Source: Reichenbachiella versicolor (GTDB taxonomy: Bacteria; Bacteroidota; Bacteroidia; Cytophagales; Cyclobacteriaceae). Taken from it: a DNA stretch of 64,000 bases. A program made the translations under genes and the position numbers. Of this stretch, positions 1-9,841 are shown in pieces. Position 1 is the first letter of the stretch; the number at the start of each line of letters is the position of its first letter. The stretch spans positions 558,001 to 622,000 of the forward strand of contig NZ_QFZQ01000002.1 of the NCBI RefSeq assembly GCF_003171675.1, in the 5' to 3' direction. Below the pieces are notes generated by a model. That model did no database searches. It was not told the DNA's origin and saw only the letters and a list, made by a program, of their open reading frames with translations.

Positions 1-1678
1 TAATGGCATCAATCGTTAATGAACCAGCTCTTACAAGTTCATTTAAATTCTCCCCAGTTATATTTTCTTTTATACTAGATAATGAAAAACCAACAGCAGT
101 TATATCATAAACAAGTCCTGCTTCATCACCTAGATTTTCAATGAGAAATCCTTTTACGATCTTGTACTCTTTATCACTTTGAAAAATACCTTCCTCAATT
201 GCTTCTAATGTTTCGTAGCCACCTGATATTTGATCCAAGCTAAAAGCAAGTCCAGCTAAAGCTACCATGTTCTCCGTGAAAAATGATTTCGCAGATGTAG
301 AGATACTTGCGGCAGAAAATAAAGCGCCTAAACTGCCACCAGCAATTTGAAGAATAGCACCATCCTTACCTTTTCTAGCATCTTGCTTATATTTAAGAAG
401 CTTTTGCTCTTTTTGAAAAGCTATTTTAAAAGCCTCTTCCCTCTGAGCATTTTTTTCTTTTTCCTTTCGGTCTTGGCCATTAAAAAGTAAAGTATCATAC
501 TTTTTAAGAACCTGATTTGCCTCACTTTTTAAATCTTTGAATTGTTCTAGAGCAGCTTGTCTATCAACATTAAAAAGATCGATTAATTCATTATTAGCTC
601 TATGAGAATCAAATCTGTGAATCCCGTCTTTTCCTTTGATTATATAGTTCTCTTTTAGTACTTCGTTGTAGAAGTTCTTGAGTTTACTATTAATAAAATC
701 TGGAGATCTCATTTTCCCATCAAACTTCCTTGGTTCGGTTACAATAAGCGAAGGTATTCCTTTAATATCTCCTTTAGAATCATTGCTAATATCTTCATAA
801 ACCTCCTGTTGAGAATTCCCTTGCTTCAGTTTATCAACATGAATAAACCTATCTAACCTTTCAGCATAGTAATTATCCACGTTCTTATCCGAGGAGCTTG
901 AAGATGATTCAAGAACCAATTTCATTTCTTTGAGTAGATTTTTATCGGCTCTTTTAAGATCAGCATCTGACAACTGCTCCATCAGTGAATCGACTATTTT
1001 AGTACGACCCCTAGGTTCGGATACTTCTAATATCGAGTGTATAAGCTGTGGGTTGTTCGAGATATTTCTTTTTAGAGTATTTGCGAGCCTAGGCAGATCT
1101 GAGTATTTATCTAATATGCTTCGAATAGGTTTCTCCTCTGTAGTATTCGCTTTATCTACACCTTCTGTTAATTTTTCAGATGCTACTTGAGGCTTCAATT
1201 CGTTTTGAGAATCCTTTTGCTCCGTCTGAGGCGATGGTGATAATACCTCTTTCTTTCCATCCTCGTTGGTTTTCTTGACAGACTGGCTAAGGCTATTAGC
1301 ATTATCTGAGGCTTCTTGGTTCACTGGGCTAGCCGCTGCCCAGACACTCTTAAATTTCTTTACAGATCTAGTATTCTTTGAGACTTCTTTGTCTTGTGGA
1401 GTATTGGTTTGATTTAAACCAAACCTAGCTCGTTTGATATTCTCTGGATCTGCTGCTGCTTTAGCATATCCTGGTTGCCTTTGCATTAACATTATATCTT
1501 TCAAAGGATTACCTGCCGAATTAGGTATATTTCTCTGTAAAGCATTTGACTGCTGTGCGATTTGATTTTGCAAATTCAGTTGGTTAGGTGTTGTAGGTTG
1601 ATTTTGTTGGTTTTGGTTTTTGTTCTGTCGATCGATAAACATGCGGTGTCCGTCTCCACTATCTCCTCCGTCTGCCAT
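1..1678 (-). CDS. Large uncharacterised protein, 5' part only (C-terminus outside window)
   Basis: An open reading frame runs without a stop from an ATG at 1678 to the left edge, giving at least 559 residues. The first ~60 residues are Gln/Asn/Pro-rich and low-complexity (MADGGDSGDGHR, then many NQ pairs), followed by a Lys/Ser/Gln-rich linker to about residue 165. A helical charged region with a Ser run near residue 265 comes next, then a Lys/Glu-rich coiled-coil-like stretch around 400-455, and a Gly/Ala-rich hydrophobic patch at about 460-495. There is no signal peptide. This order (disordered N-terminus, helical middle, hydrophobic Gly/Ala patch) resembles cargo or carrier proteins of polymorphic-toxin or extracellular contractile injection systems. 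That is only a resemblance, because the diagnostic C-terminus is missing. It has no same-strand neighbour in the window; the next gene ends at 2198 behind a terminator. Confidence 0.75.
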   Translation of the reverse strand, partial: MADGGDSGDGHRMFIDRQNKNQNQQNQPTTPNQLNLQNQIAQQSNALQRNIPNSAGNPLKDIMLMQRQPGYAKAAADPENIKRARFGLNQTNTPQDKEVSKNTRSVKKFKSVWAAASPVNQEASDNANSLSQSVKKTNEDGKKEVLSPSPQTEQKDSQNELKPQVASEKLTEGVDKANTTEEKPIRSILDKYSDLPRLANTLKRNISNNPQLIHSILEVSEPRGRTKIVDSLMEQLSDADLKRADKNLLKEMKLVLESSSSSSDKNVDNYYAERLDRFIHVDKLKQGNSQQEVYEDISNDSKGDIKGIPSLIVTEPRKFDGKMRSPDFINSKLKNFYNEVLKENYIIKGKDGIHRFDSHRANNELIDLFNVDRQAALEQFKDLKSEANQVLKKYDTLLFNGQDRKEKEKNAQREEAFKIAFQKEQKLLKYKQDARKGKDGAILQIAGGSLGALFSAASISTSAKSFFTENMVALAGLAFSLDQISGGYETLEAIEEGIFQSDKEYKIVKGFLIENLGDEAGLVYDITAVGFSLSSIKENITGENLNELVRAGSLTIDAI

Positions 1679-1869
1679 TATATAAGGTCTTTTTTAGTTA
1701 ATTATTATTTTAAGTAGGGACAATGATACTAAATCATTTCTGAATTACACTTAACTACTTTTAGGTTTAAGTAATAAAGCAAACTCAGTTAAACTTCGCC
1801 TCAAACAGACTCAAACGGCCCTCCGAAACATTCATACACATAATACGAGGCTTTCGGGTCTTCCCGAAA

Positions 1870-2065
1870 GTGTGCTGCAAACAGTGAGAAGCTTTCAGGT
1901 CTTCCCGACGAGCTCTAGCGAGCTGCAGGAAGGTTTCAGGTCTTCCCGACGGGTCCCTGCAAGCTGCAGGAAGGATTCTGGTGGATCTGAAAGTCTCCTG
2001 CAGGCTGCAGGAAGCTTTCGGGTGGTTCTGAAAAGGTGCTGCAAGTTGCAGGGAACTTTCAGATG
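1870..2065. repeat. CTGCAGGAAG word cluster
   Basis: The 1679-2197 spacer contains about four imperfect tandem units of 45-55 bp. Each combines a GAGCTGCAGGAAG-like core with a TTTCAGGTCTTCCCGAC-like arm. Units start near 1870, 1915, 1963 and 2010 and degrade toward 2065. Two short open frames on opposite strands are by-products of the repeat. The rest of the spacer shows no gene. Confidence 0.6.
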
Positions 2066-2103
2066 AAACCTGAGCATCAAACTCAGCGGTGAAAGTGCAA
2101 ATG

Positions 2104-2147
2104 AAAAAAACCTCACAACCAACTTCCCTATGGAAGCTGGTGTGAGG
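2104..2147 (-). terminator. Rho-independent terminator of the giant cytochrome/CBM3 gene
   Basis: On the minus strand a hairpin of about 16 bp (CCTCACACCAGCTTCC paired with GGGAAGTTGGTTGTGAGG, loop ATA) is followed by a run of seven T. It lies about 50 bp past the stop codon at 2198. Confidence 0.85.
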
Positions 2148-2197
2148 TAAACTAAATGAATGAATGAAATAAATGGGCTCTCGCCCTTTGACTAAGA

Positions 2198-5100
2198 CTA
2201 AGTTTTTATAAAGCGAAATAGAAGTACTTGTTCCCCTCTCTTGAGTCTGATGAAGTAGACTCCTGATGACAGCGAGTTTACATTGATCACCTGTCTACCG
2301 TTTTCACTTCGCAGTGCTACATTATACTTGTGACCCGTCGCATCAAATAGCTGGTAAGTGGCATGCTCAAGATCTTCGGCTTCGATGAATAGATGATGAC
2401 TGGTGATCGATGGATAAATCAAGATACTTTCATCCTTCAAAGGTTCGATTTGTACTTGACGGGCATTGCTACTACAAGATGGCGCTGTGGTGCTGTTGGT
2501 GAAGTAGAGGGTAAACCCTCCTGTCTTCGATACCATCACAAAATCACCTCCAACTACATTGACATAGTAAGCTCCATCTAGTCCCACGAACCCTGTGCCT
2601 GACAGTGTGATATCTGGTGAAGAACTTCCAAATGTATGTGTGGCAGAAGCAGCTAAATTGTTCCACCAGCTAGGCTGTCCATTGTTGGTAGACATGGATA
2701 GCTGATGCAGACCATTGTTAGCTTGGTTCCAATTGATCGTAAAGTTGGTCACATTGGACAAGTCAGGACCTCCAGCGCCTAGTACATGTATATGGTTATA
2801 AGCGATGTTTTGTATAGACGGTAGCGCTGTAGATATTGGCGTCCCAAAATTGCAATCACCTGGCGATACATTGTCCTCAGCTGTGATGACCATCGTGATA
2901 GCGTCTGTTCCTCCGTTGCCATCTGATACGTTCAGCACTACAGTGTATGAGCCAAGAGTTGTGAAGGTATGAGACACGGTGACTCCTGTACCTGTGGTAT
3001 TGTCTCCAAAGTCCCAAGCGTAAGTCAAAGCATCTCCGTCTGGATCGCTACTGCTACTAGCATCAAAGGACACGGTCAATGGCACTGTGCCGGCAGTGAC
3101 GGATGGAACAAATGCAGCGATAGGATTGGAATTGATCGGTGTATCGCTTGACTGTATCTGAACTGTCTCGGTGTCCACTCCCCCATTACCGTCGTCTACG
3201 GTCAAGATGACATCGTATATTCCTGCTAGGTCATAAGTATGATTGACCAATGCTCCCGTACCCGAAGTACCGTCTCCAAAGTCCCAAGTATAAGTCAGCG
3301 CGTCTCCGTCTGGATCACTAGAGGCGGATGCGTCAAAGGACACATCTAGTGGTATGATACCAGTAGTAACAGATGTCGTGATTCTAGCCGTTGGCAGGTT
3401 ATTGACCAAGGGATCAGTCGCCGTGACAGTCAGGGTTTTGGTAGTAGTCGCTCCCTGATCGTCAGTGACGGTAAGCACAACTTGATACGAACCGGGTACA
3501 TCGTAGCTATTGGAGGTCTGAGCGGTGCTGGCGGTAGTTCCGTCTCCAAAATCCCATGCATAGCTGGATATAGTGCCGTCTGGATCTGAAGATAGACTTG
3601 CGTCAAATGACACTTGTAGCGGTGCATCTCCTGTCAAAGCGGTGGTAGAAATAACTATCTGAGGCTTCAAGTTGACCGGCGTTGAGTTTCCAGGTTCCAG
3701 CCCCCATACCAACTGCCCTTGATAGTAGAGCGTGGTTTGGATGTGCGGCTTGAATGACGACTTACCTCTATCATATGAAAAGTCGTTGGTCTGATCCTGA
3801 GACTGATATCCAGCATGGTGCAGCCGCATCTGTACGGAGCCTGATTTGCTATTCGCCGAAAGGCTGGCAGAATTAGCGAAAGCAATTTCTATATAATGCT
3901 CGCCATCGGTAGTCACTCCTGATGTACCGGACACGCCTGAGATCGCAGAGTAATCGGCGTTGAATTTTAACCCTCCCGAGTGCTCTGGGGTGTACCAATA
4001 CCGAACTGCGAAATCACTATATGGAATGGCGGCTGATGAATCATTGACTAGTCTAATGACTGGTTTTATCTCTGCACCTAATGGAGAAGAAGAGTTATTA
4101 TAATACTCTACTTTGAATGGCGAATCTGGAAGATTGGCAACTGCCTGATCTACAGTGACGGTAATCGAGGCTTCTGGCCCTGTGAGTGTACCGCTTGCAT
4201 CTGCTAACGCTAGTTTGATCTCATGCTGTCCATCTGCCTGACCTGTCACTGGTATTGGACTGAAGTCAAAGGCACTGGTGAGCAAGACATCGTCTAGATA
4301 GCACTTCACATGTTTTCCTCCGGGCTGAATATCCCAATCAAAGGTTGAAAATTCAATGTCAAAATCTGGCCCAAGGAGACTTCCGTCAAATGGATTTTTG
4401 AACGATACAGTCGGGCCAGTCGGCAATGGATCATCAGTGACGATCACAGTGAGCGTATCGGTCAAATCCATCGGAAAGTGGTTACTTCGCTCCATCTGTA
4501 GTGTCAAGGTATGAATTCCTTCACTCAAACCTGCCCCTGTACTGAACGAACCTTCGGAAGTGATCAGTCCTCGATCTGACCCATCGATTCTGAATCGAAG
4601 CTTGTAGAGACCAGAAAACAAGTCCCAGTTTTCCGTCACAAAACTGACGTCAAATGGCGTATTGACCAATACCCCGTCAGCTGGCGAATCAAAATAGATA
4701 TCTGCGCGTGAAGCGATTGGGGTTTGGGCGTCTCCACCATGAAGTGTCCAAAGTACCGCTGCATCGAAGAGCTTCCAGCCGTCGTCAGTCAACAAATGCA
4801 TGAACTGATCTCGCAGTGGGAAGGCGACTCGTCTGGAGACAGCAGATGAACCGCTTTCATATCCAAAAATGATGGGCTGAGTACCTGCTGAGGCTATCAC
4901 GATGGCATCTTCTTTGGGGGCTCCATACGGCAACTTCTGAACGATGCTGTACAGCTCGGCCGAAGCTCCCAACCCTGCGGCCATTGGGTGAGTGGGTTGG
5001 TTGATGGTTATTGTCTGATAACCTTCGGAAGTAAAACCATTGTCTCCTGTACCTCCTGGTGCTGTCAATCTTACTCTATTGTATATGTAAGGGTCCCAAG

Positions 5101-8100
5101 TCATGATCGGTACTACGGAAGATTCTATGTCACTTCCTAGTACATGTGGGTCTACTGTCACAGAGACCAATACAAGGTCATAGGGGTTAGTTTTGGCTGG
5201 CGAACTGGCATCTTCATCATCCCACACGTGCATGTTGAACCCGTACAATTGTTCCATTCGGCTTTTTACTCGCTGGTCATCTCTGGATAGGTCTTTGTCT
5301 CCTACAATAAACATGACGTCGATGGCTTCTTTGAACTGAACATTGATTTCTGGAGTGACTGAGGCGGTCTTACCATTGTTATAGTACACTTTGGCAGAAA
5401 GGCCGTATTGCTTCCAAATCACTGGCTCCCATGTGGATGTAAATGGAGCTGCAGTAGCTGAAGAGACCAATTCGTTGTCTATGAAGTATTCAATCTTGGT
5501 GACTCCGGTGATACTGGTATTCACTGCCAATTCCACAGGCGCTGATTTTGTCAACTTCGTACCATCGACAGGCGAAGACATTTCTAGCGTAAAATCATTT
5601 GAGACGCTTTGGTCATCTCCATCCAGTTGACTGAGATAGGCCACAAGGTCGTTTAATTGGCTTTGAGTCAGTGATTGTGCGTCGCTATGTCCTTCGGTGG
5701 CGTTACTAGAGGTCAATACTTCTAGTAGTGTCGCTGCGGAACCATCATGCAGATACGGTGGCGTATTCCAGATACTCTTGAGTGTAGGTACATCTAGACC
5801 GGGTAGAGTTTTGCCCATACGAAGACCACTCGTGCTAGTGATCGTACCTACATCGTGTACTCGACCTGTAGGACTATCGGTGAAGGCATCGCCTGAATGA
5901 CAACTGTTGCAGTTCAGCGTCTGAAATAGTGTCTTGCCTGATAGTGCAGCGGCTGTCATGGAGCCATCATTGTTTTTATATGGACTTTTGTCAAAGTCGG
6001 ATAGGGATTCTACATAGGCGGCGAGGGCATCCAGATCCACGGACTTACCAGCCTTGGGGTCTCCTAGCGTCAATGAGGTCGTACCTTCGATAAAGTCGGC
6101 GTTGCTAAGGAATCCTGATCCGTTGAAGTGAAAGCGTATATCGTTTTCAAAATCCTGAATTTCATCAAAATTAGCACTCCAGTGTACGCGACCATGTGCA
6201 GTTCCGGCGCGTCCTCTTAGGCTGATTGTATTTCTCAAGCCTTCTCCTCTATCCGTAAAATCCCAAACTCGACCGTCTTCTGCTCCGTCTAGGTGACAGC
6301 TGGCACAGCTAATGTATCCATCTGTACCCATTCGTTGGTCAGCGGCATTGTAGAAAATTTGTTTTCCTGTGAGTACTTGACTGGTCAAGAGTTCCGAACC
6401 CACAGTGGAAACTGTAGCCAGTTTGGATATACCTACCGTACCCGTCTCTAGCATACTTTGGGCATCGAATATGGTGACCGTTCGATCCATGAAGTTTTTT
6501 ACAAAAATCTTTTGAGTCACAGGGTCAATGATTAGCCCCTGTGGTGCGAGACCTACCTCTTCGGTAAATAGCTCCAATCCTTTCTTGGGATCAATGGCTA
6601 TCAGGTGATTATTACCTTGCATGGTTACAAACAGATAGTTTCCTGTCGGGGTGAACATTGCCGCCGATGGCTGGCCGTGGTTATCAATATCCATTCGCTC
6701 TGTGACCGTTTCAGTGGCTGTATTCAGATCAAGCTTGCTAATCGCTGTTCGCACCGAGTTGTCAAAAGTCATGGCTTGACCGTCCCTTGCCAGTCCTCTG
6801 AGGATGTTGTCCTTTTTACCCACGGTCCACGCAGTATTGTTGTAAGGATGAATAGATACCCCTGTAATGTAGTTGGGAATACCTCGTGCTTGATTGCCAT
6901 TGTCTATGGTGGTATCGTCTATGGGCAAGGTAATGGACGCTTTGAGGGAGAAGTTCGATGTGTTGACTTCCCATACATTTCCTCCACTATCTGGAGATAT
7001 CAGCTGCGTGACCAATAGCTGCGTACCATCTCCGCTAAGTGCTAATGCTCTTGGTCCATTTCCTAGCGTCAGGCTGGAGCCAATCGTATTGGTACTTCCG
7101 TCTAGCTTGGTAACTAACCCTGCACCAAACTCTGACAGGTATCCTTCTACTCCATTGTGATCAAAGACTACACCGTACGGTGATGCTCCACGACTGAGTG
7201 GTATTGACTTGACGAATACGCCTGCGGTACTGAGAATATCGATCTGATCAGCATCTCGACAAGCTACCCATGCTTCGCCCTCTGCGTCTATGGCTACACT
7301 TACTGGGTCTTGCGCTACGGGAATTTCTTTAATCTTCGCATGCGTATCTGCATCCAGCATGGTCACAGAGTTGTTGTCTGGATTGACTACCCATACAATT
7401 CGATTAGCTGCATCTATGGCTATTGGACTGGATTGGGAAGGCTTAGCGACTGGGATCGAATTGACAATGGATACTGATTTGGTGTCTACTGAGAACCCAC
7501 CATTGTTGTCAGATATTTGTACTTGTATTTTAAAATTGCCGTCTTGTAGATAAGTATGATTGACCGAGGCTCCACCCCACGCAGTCTTGGGCGAACCGTC
7601 TCCAAAGTCCCAACGATAGCTCAGTGCGTTGCCGTCTGGATCTGTAGCATTTGCACTAAATGACAACTGATTTCCTACTAGCGCTGGGAACGATGTGGTG
7701 CTGGTAATACCGCTGACGATTGGAGACTGATTACTGCTGTCTCCTCCCGTCGTGAAATAGTAGATGTATTCTTCCATACCATTTCCTACAGCGTCTTTGA
7801 TTCCTCCTTCTACAAACTTCACTTCATAGGTAGTATTGGGTAGTAGAGGTTGTCTAGGTGCGTAGTTTATCACTTGATACGAAGTAGAGCTAACGTCGGC
7901 TTCTATCGGGCTGCCGCCGAGTGGACTGACTTGGATATTGGCATCATTAAGTGTAAGATCGTCTAGCACTTCATTGATCACAAAACCTAGTGTGGTGGTC
8001 ACTGGCTGATTGATATCTCCGGATTTTGGGAAGTGAAATCCTACTGTCGGAGGTTTCAGGTCGAGTCCGTCTTGGTGTGAAAAAATGGAGGTCTTCCCGT

Positions 8101-9142
8101 CTCCACTCGCTACTACTATATTTCCTATTGGCATCCACTGATTGTCCAATAGCTGTAAGGTCTCGTCTGTAGAAGGTGGAAAAAATTCCTGCTCGACGCG
8201 CATCTCTTCGAAATTGTATTTTACGCCTCGGTCAAATCTGCCTGTGAAGCCAAATTCGTCTTGGAATATCATGTACCTCCCTAGCGTAATATCGTCTGAT
8301 GAGATATTGAAGCCGTGGGTGACATTGGACGGATCACTAATATCAAATGCGACTAGATTATCTCCAGCATTGCCACTCATATAAATGAGGTAATTGCGCC
8401 ATAGTTGTATCCCTGTACTATACTGTTCGTGTGGTATATCAGATCCAAATGATCCTAGAAACTTGACATTCATCGGGTCTCCTAGATCGAAGACTGACAG
8501 ATCTCCTGTCTGTGGTACAAAAAACACATAGTTGCCCAATCGAACTACGATATCTGGCTTACCAATAGAAACGGGTATATCACCCAAGGTAGCCCCTGAT
8601 CTCATGTCGTATACGGTACCTGACTCTATGGTATGTGGAAATGTTTCCAGCTTGTCATATCTATAGTTGCCATCCAAGACTGTGTAGAGTACATCTGAAG
8701 AAGTGATGGGCTTGTGATCGAGCATATTGGATAGGTCAAGGTATCGGTAGGGTGTGCCCGAAACTTCTGGAACGGAATACTCTCTCCAAAACAGGTCTCC
8801 TATCTTGTACCACCTGTGTCCGTTATTGGCTTTTTCGCTAAACTTCAACCGAGTAGGATCTGTAGGATTAGAAATATCCCAAATACCTGTTCCTGCTTGT
8901 CCTGAAATCATCAGGTAGTTTCGATGATAGGTATTGATACGGTCTCCTTCGGGAAAATGACTTAAGAAAGTTCCTGCCGGCCATGTTTGCTTTTGCAGCT
9001 CTGGCCCTGCTGTACCATCTGGCACTAGTGCCAAGTGCTTGAACGTCCATCCGGCTAAAAGCGGAATGCATAGCAGTGCAGCCCATCTGACAATGGATCT
9101 GACACCAATCCTGAGTTGTTGATGTAATCTCATAACTTTCAT
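2198..9142 (-). CDS. Giant secreted multidomain protein: beta-propellers, di-haem cytochrome c, CBM3, PKD repeats, T9SS tail
   Basis: The protein has 2314 residues and an N-terminal hydrophobic signal. Rough order: an LVIVD-like propeller (60-350, with DISNPTDP and DISDPSN motifs), an SbsA-type Ig domain (361-466), PKD (470-550) and a YVTN/YncE-like propeller (560-915). A cytochrome region follows with CASCH at 946-950, CNSCH at 1078-1082 and the PPYLHDGS motif near 1130 typical of di-haem peroxidase-like proteins. Then come an Ig domain, a ThuA-like domain (1270-1470), two Ig domains, CBM3 (about 1672-1818), three PKD domains, an unassigned domain (2097-2223) and a T9SS type A sorting domain (2232-2314). 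The domain families imply a surface or secreted redox protein held on cellulose. A role as electron donor or peroxidase in cellulose breakdown is inference. It shares CBM3, PKD, the unassigned domain and the sorting tail with the cellulase at 19.5 kb, so co-function is likely. Confidence 0.9.
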   Translation of the reverse strand: MKVMRLHQQLRIGVRSIVRWAALLCIPLLAGWTFKHLALVPDGTAGPELQKQTWPAGTFLSHFPEGDRINTYHRNYLMISGQAGTGIWDISNPTDPTRLKFSEKANNGHRWYKIGDLFWREYSVPEVSGTPYRYLDLSNMLDHKPITSSDVLYTVLDGNYRYDKLETFPHTIESGTVYDMRSGATLGDIPVSIGKPDIVVRLGNYVFFVPQTGDLSVFDLGDPMNVKFLGSFGSDIPHEQYSTGIQLWRNYLIYMSGNAGDNLVAFDISDPSNVTHGFNISSDDITLGRYMIFQDEFGFTGRFDRGVKYNFEEMRVEQEFFPPSTDETLQLLDNQWMPIGNIVVASGDGKTSIFSHQDGLDLKPPTVGFHFPKSGDINQPVTTTLGFVINEVLDDLTLNDANIQVSPLGGSPIEADVSSTSYQVINYAPRQPLLPNTTYEVKFVEGGIKDAVGNGMEEYIYYFTTGGDSSNQSPIVSGITSTTSFPALVGNQLSFSANATDPDGNALSYRWDFGDGSPKTAWGGASVNHTYLQDGNFKIQVQISDNNGGFSVDTKSVSIVNSIPVAKPSQSSPIAIDAANRIVWVVNPDNNSVTMLDADTHAKIKEIPVAQDPVSVAIDAEGEAWVACRDADQIDILSTAGVFVKSIPLSRGASPYGVVFDHNGVEGYLSEFGAGLVTKLDGSTNTIGSSLTLGNGPRALALSGDGTQLLVTQLISPDSGGNVWEVNTSNFSLKASITLPIDDTTIDNGNQARGIPNYITGVSIHPYNNTAWTVGKKDNILRGLARDGQAMTFDNSVRTAISKLDLNTATETVTERMDIDNHGQPSAAMFTPTGNYLFVTMQGNNHLIAIDPKKGLELFTEEVGLAPQGLIIDPVTQKIFVKNFMDRTVTIFDAQSMLETGTVGISKLATVSTVGSELLTSQVLTGKQIFYNAADQRMGTDGYISCASCHLDGAEDGRVWDFTDRGEGLRNTISLRGRAGTAHGRVHWSANFDEIQDFENDIRFHFNGSGFLSNADFIEGTTSLTLGDPKAGKSVDLDALAAYVESLSDFDKSPYKNNDGSMTAAALSGKTLFQTLNCNSCHSGDAFTDSPTGRVHDVGTITSTSGLRMGKTLPGLDVPTLKSIWNTPPYLHDGSAATLLEVLTSSNATEGHSDAQSLTQSQLNDLVAYLSQLDGDDQSVSNDFTLEMSSPVDGTKLTKSAPVELAVNTSITGVTKIEYFIDNELVSSATAAPFTSTWEPVIWKQYGLSAKVYYNNGKTASVTPEINVQFKEAIDVMFIVGDKDLSRDDQRVKSRMEQLYGFNMHVWDDEDASSPAKTNPYDLVLVSVTVDPHVLGSDIESSVVPIMTWDPYIYNRVRLTAPGGTGDNGFTSEGYQTITINQPTHPMAAGLGASAELYSIVQKLPYGAPKEDAIVIASAGTQPIIFGYESGSSAVSRRVAFPLRDQFMHLLTDDGWKLFDAAVLWTLHGGDAQTPIASRADIYFDSPADGVLVNTPFDVSFVTENWDLFSGLYKLRFRIDGSDRGLITSEGSFSTGAGLSEGIHTLTLQMERSNHFPMDLTDTLTVIVTDDPLPTGPTVSFKNPFDGSLLGPDFDIEFSTFDWDIQPGGKHVKCYLDDVLLTSAFDFSPIPVTGQADGQHEIKLALADASGTLTGPEASITVTVDQAVANLPDSPFKVEYYNNSSSPLGAEIKPVIRLVNDSSAAIPYSDFAVRYWYTPEHSGGLKFNADYSAISGVSGTSGVTTDGEHYIEIAFANSASLSANSKSGSVQMRLHHAGYQSQDQTNDFSYDRGKSSFKPHIQTTLYYQGQLVWGLEPGNSTPVNLKPQIVISTTALTGDAPLQVSFDASLSSDPDGTISSYAWDFGDGTTASTAQTSNSYDVPGSYQVVLTVTDDQGATTTKTLTVTATDPLVNNLPTARITTSVTTGIIPLDVSFDASASSDPDGDALTYTWDFGDGTSGTGALVNHTYDLAGIYDVILTVDDGNGGVDTETVQIQSSDTPINSNPIAAFVPSVTAGTVPLTVSFDASSSSDPDGDALTYAWDFGDNTTGTGVTVSHTFTTLGSYTVVLNVSDGNGGTDAITMVITAEDNVSPGDCNFGTPISTALPSIQNIAYNHIHVLGAGGPDLSNVTNFTINWNQANNGLHQLSMSTNNGQPSWWNNLAASATHTFGSSSPDITLSGTGFVGLDGAYYVNVVGGDFVMVSKTGGFTLYFTNSTTAPSCSSNARQVQIEPLKDESILIYPSITSHHLFIEAEDLEHATYQLFDATGHKYNVALRSENGRQVINVNSLSSGVYFIRLKRGEQVLLFRFIKT

Positions 9143-9498
9143 CTTATTTATTCATGGCATCATTGCCCTATAACTCACCATACAAAATCCGCTTCTTATC
9201 AGGTGATTCTCATCTGCTATCGTCGGTCCCTCTGATCGCCTGAATCTGCTTCTTTTTAGCTGAAATGAATTTACCAAGGAGAGCTAATTTTCGCTTGTAC
9301 TATTGTCCCAATGATCATAAAATCTGTGTCAGAGGACTAAAAAAGGGCTAAAGCAGAATAAAAACTACCGATCTTAGTGTGGGTATTCTGTTCTATTAAG
9401 TGCACATTCTATCTGAGATCTGAACGACTCTGTTCGTTTCGAAATGAAGCTTTATTACGAAGAGGAATGACGTTGCACTGTGTCTGTGTAAAATAGGC

Positions 9499-9557
9499 TG
9501 TGAGATCCCAGATAATTTCCCGACCTATCGGTCTTGGTAATTTCTGGGATGACGACC
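9499..9557. repeat. 59-bp palindromic intergenic repeat, copy 1
   Basis: This copy matches 55027-55085 with only two differences over 59 bp. It folds into an imperfect hairpin: TCCCAGATAATT and GACC arms pair with GGTC and AATTTCTGGGA around a TATC loop. It is REP-like in form. It lies in the 9143-9841 spacer downstream of a probable cassette gene; the other copy lies downstream of the second cassette block. Confidence 0.7.
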
Positions 9558-9640
9558 GATCAACCTACAATCAATCAAACCGTCATTCCAAATATCAATT
9601 TTGCGATAGCACGAATTGGTTATTTGGGATCTATCTAACG

Positions 9641-9713
9641 TCATGGGTAGGCAAGGAAGGATCTATCTGAGAATGGCTCAGTCTTTTAGAATGGTACAGG
9701 TTCTTTCCACAGT
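9641..9713. repeat. Degenerate copy of the repeat flanking the CPBP operon
   Basis: The words AAGGAAGGATCTATCTG and AGAATGGTACAGGTTCTTTCC match, in diverged form, the repeats at 12735-12850 and 14737-14876. The rest of the 9143-9841 spacer shows no gene. Confidence 0.45.
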
Positions 9714-9841
9714 TAGTGCGACTTGGGAACTATATTTCATAATCCCAGAAGTTTTTCTCAAATCAGCAGAAAAAGCTATCTATAATTTCATACTTCTAGC
9801 TCGTTTCGAAACAAAACAGAAAGTCTAAACGAAGAGTAAGA

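Noticed and set aside
1872-2122. Open frames on both strands in the 1.9-kb spacer
   Set aside because: They are translations of the CTGCAGGAAG repeat units, and both strands are equally open.
2198-9142. Interpretation as a fully functional cytochrome c peroxidase
   Set aside because: The two haem motifs and PPYLHDGS are present, but peroxidase activity cannot be established from motifs alone. The haem-c di-domain is embedded in a much larger adhesion scaffold.
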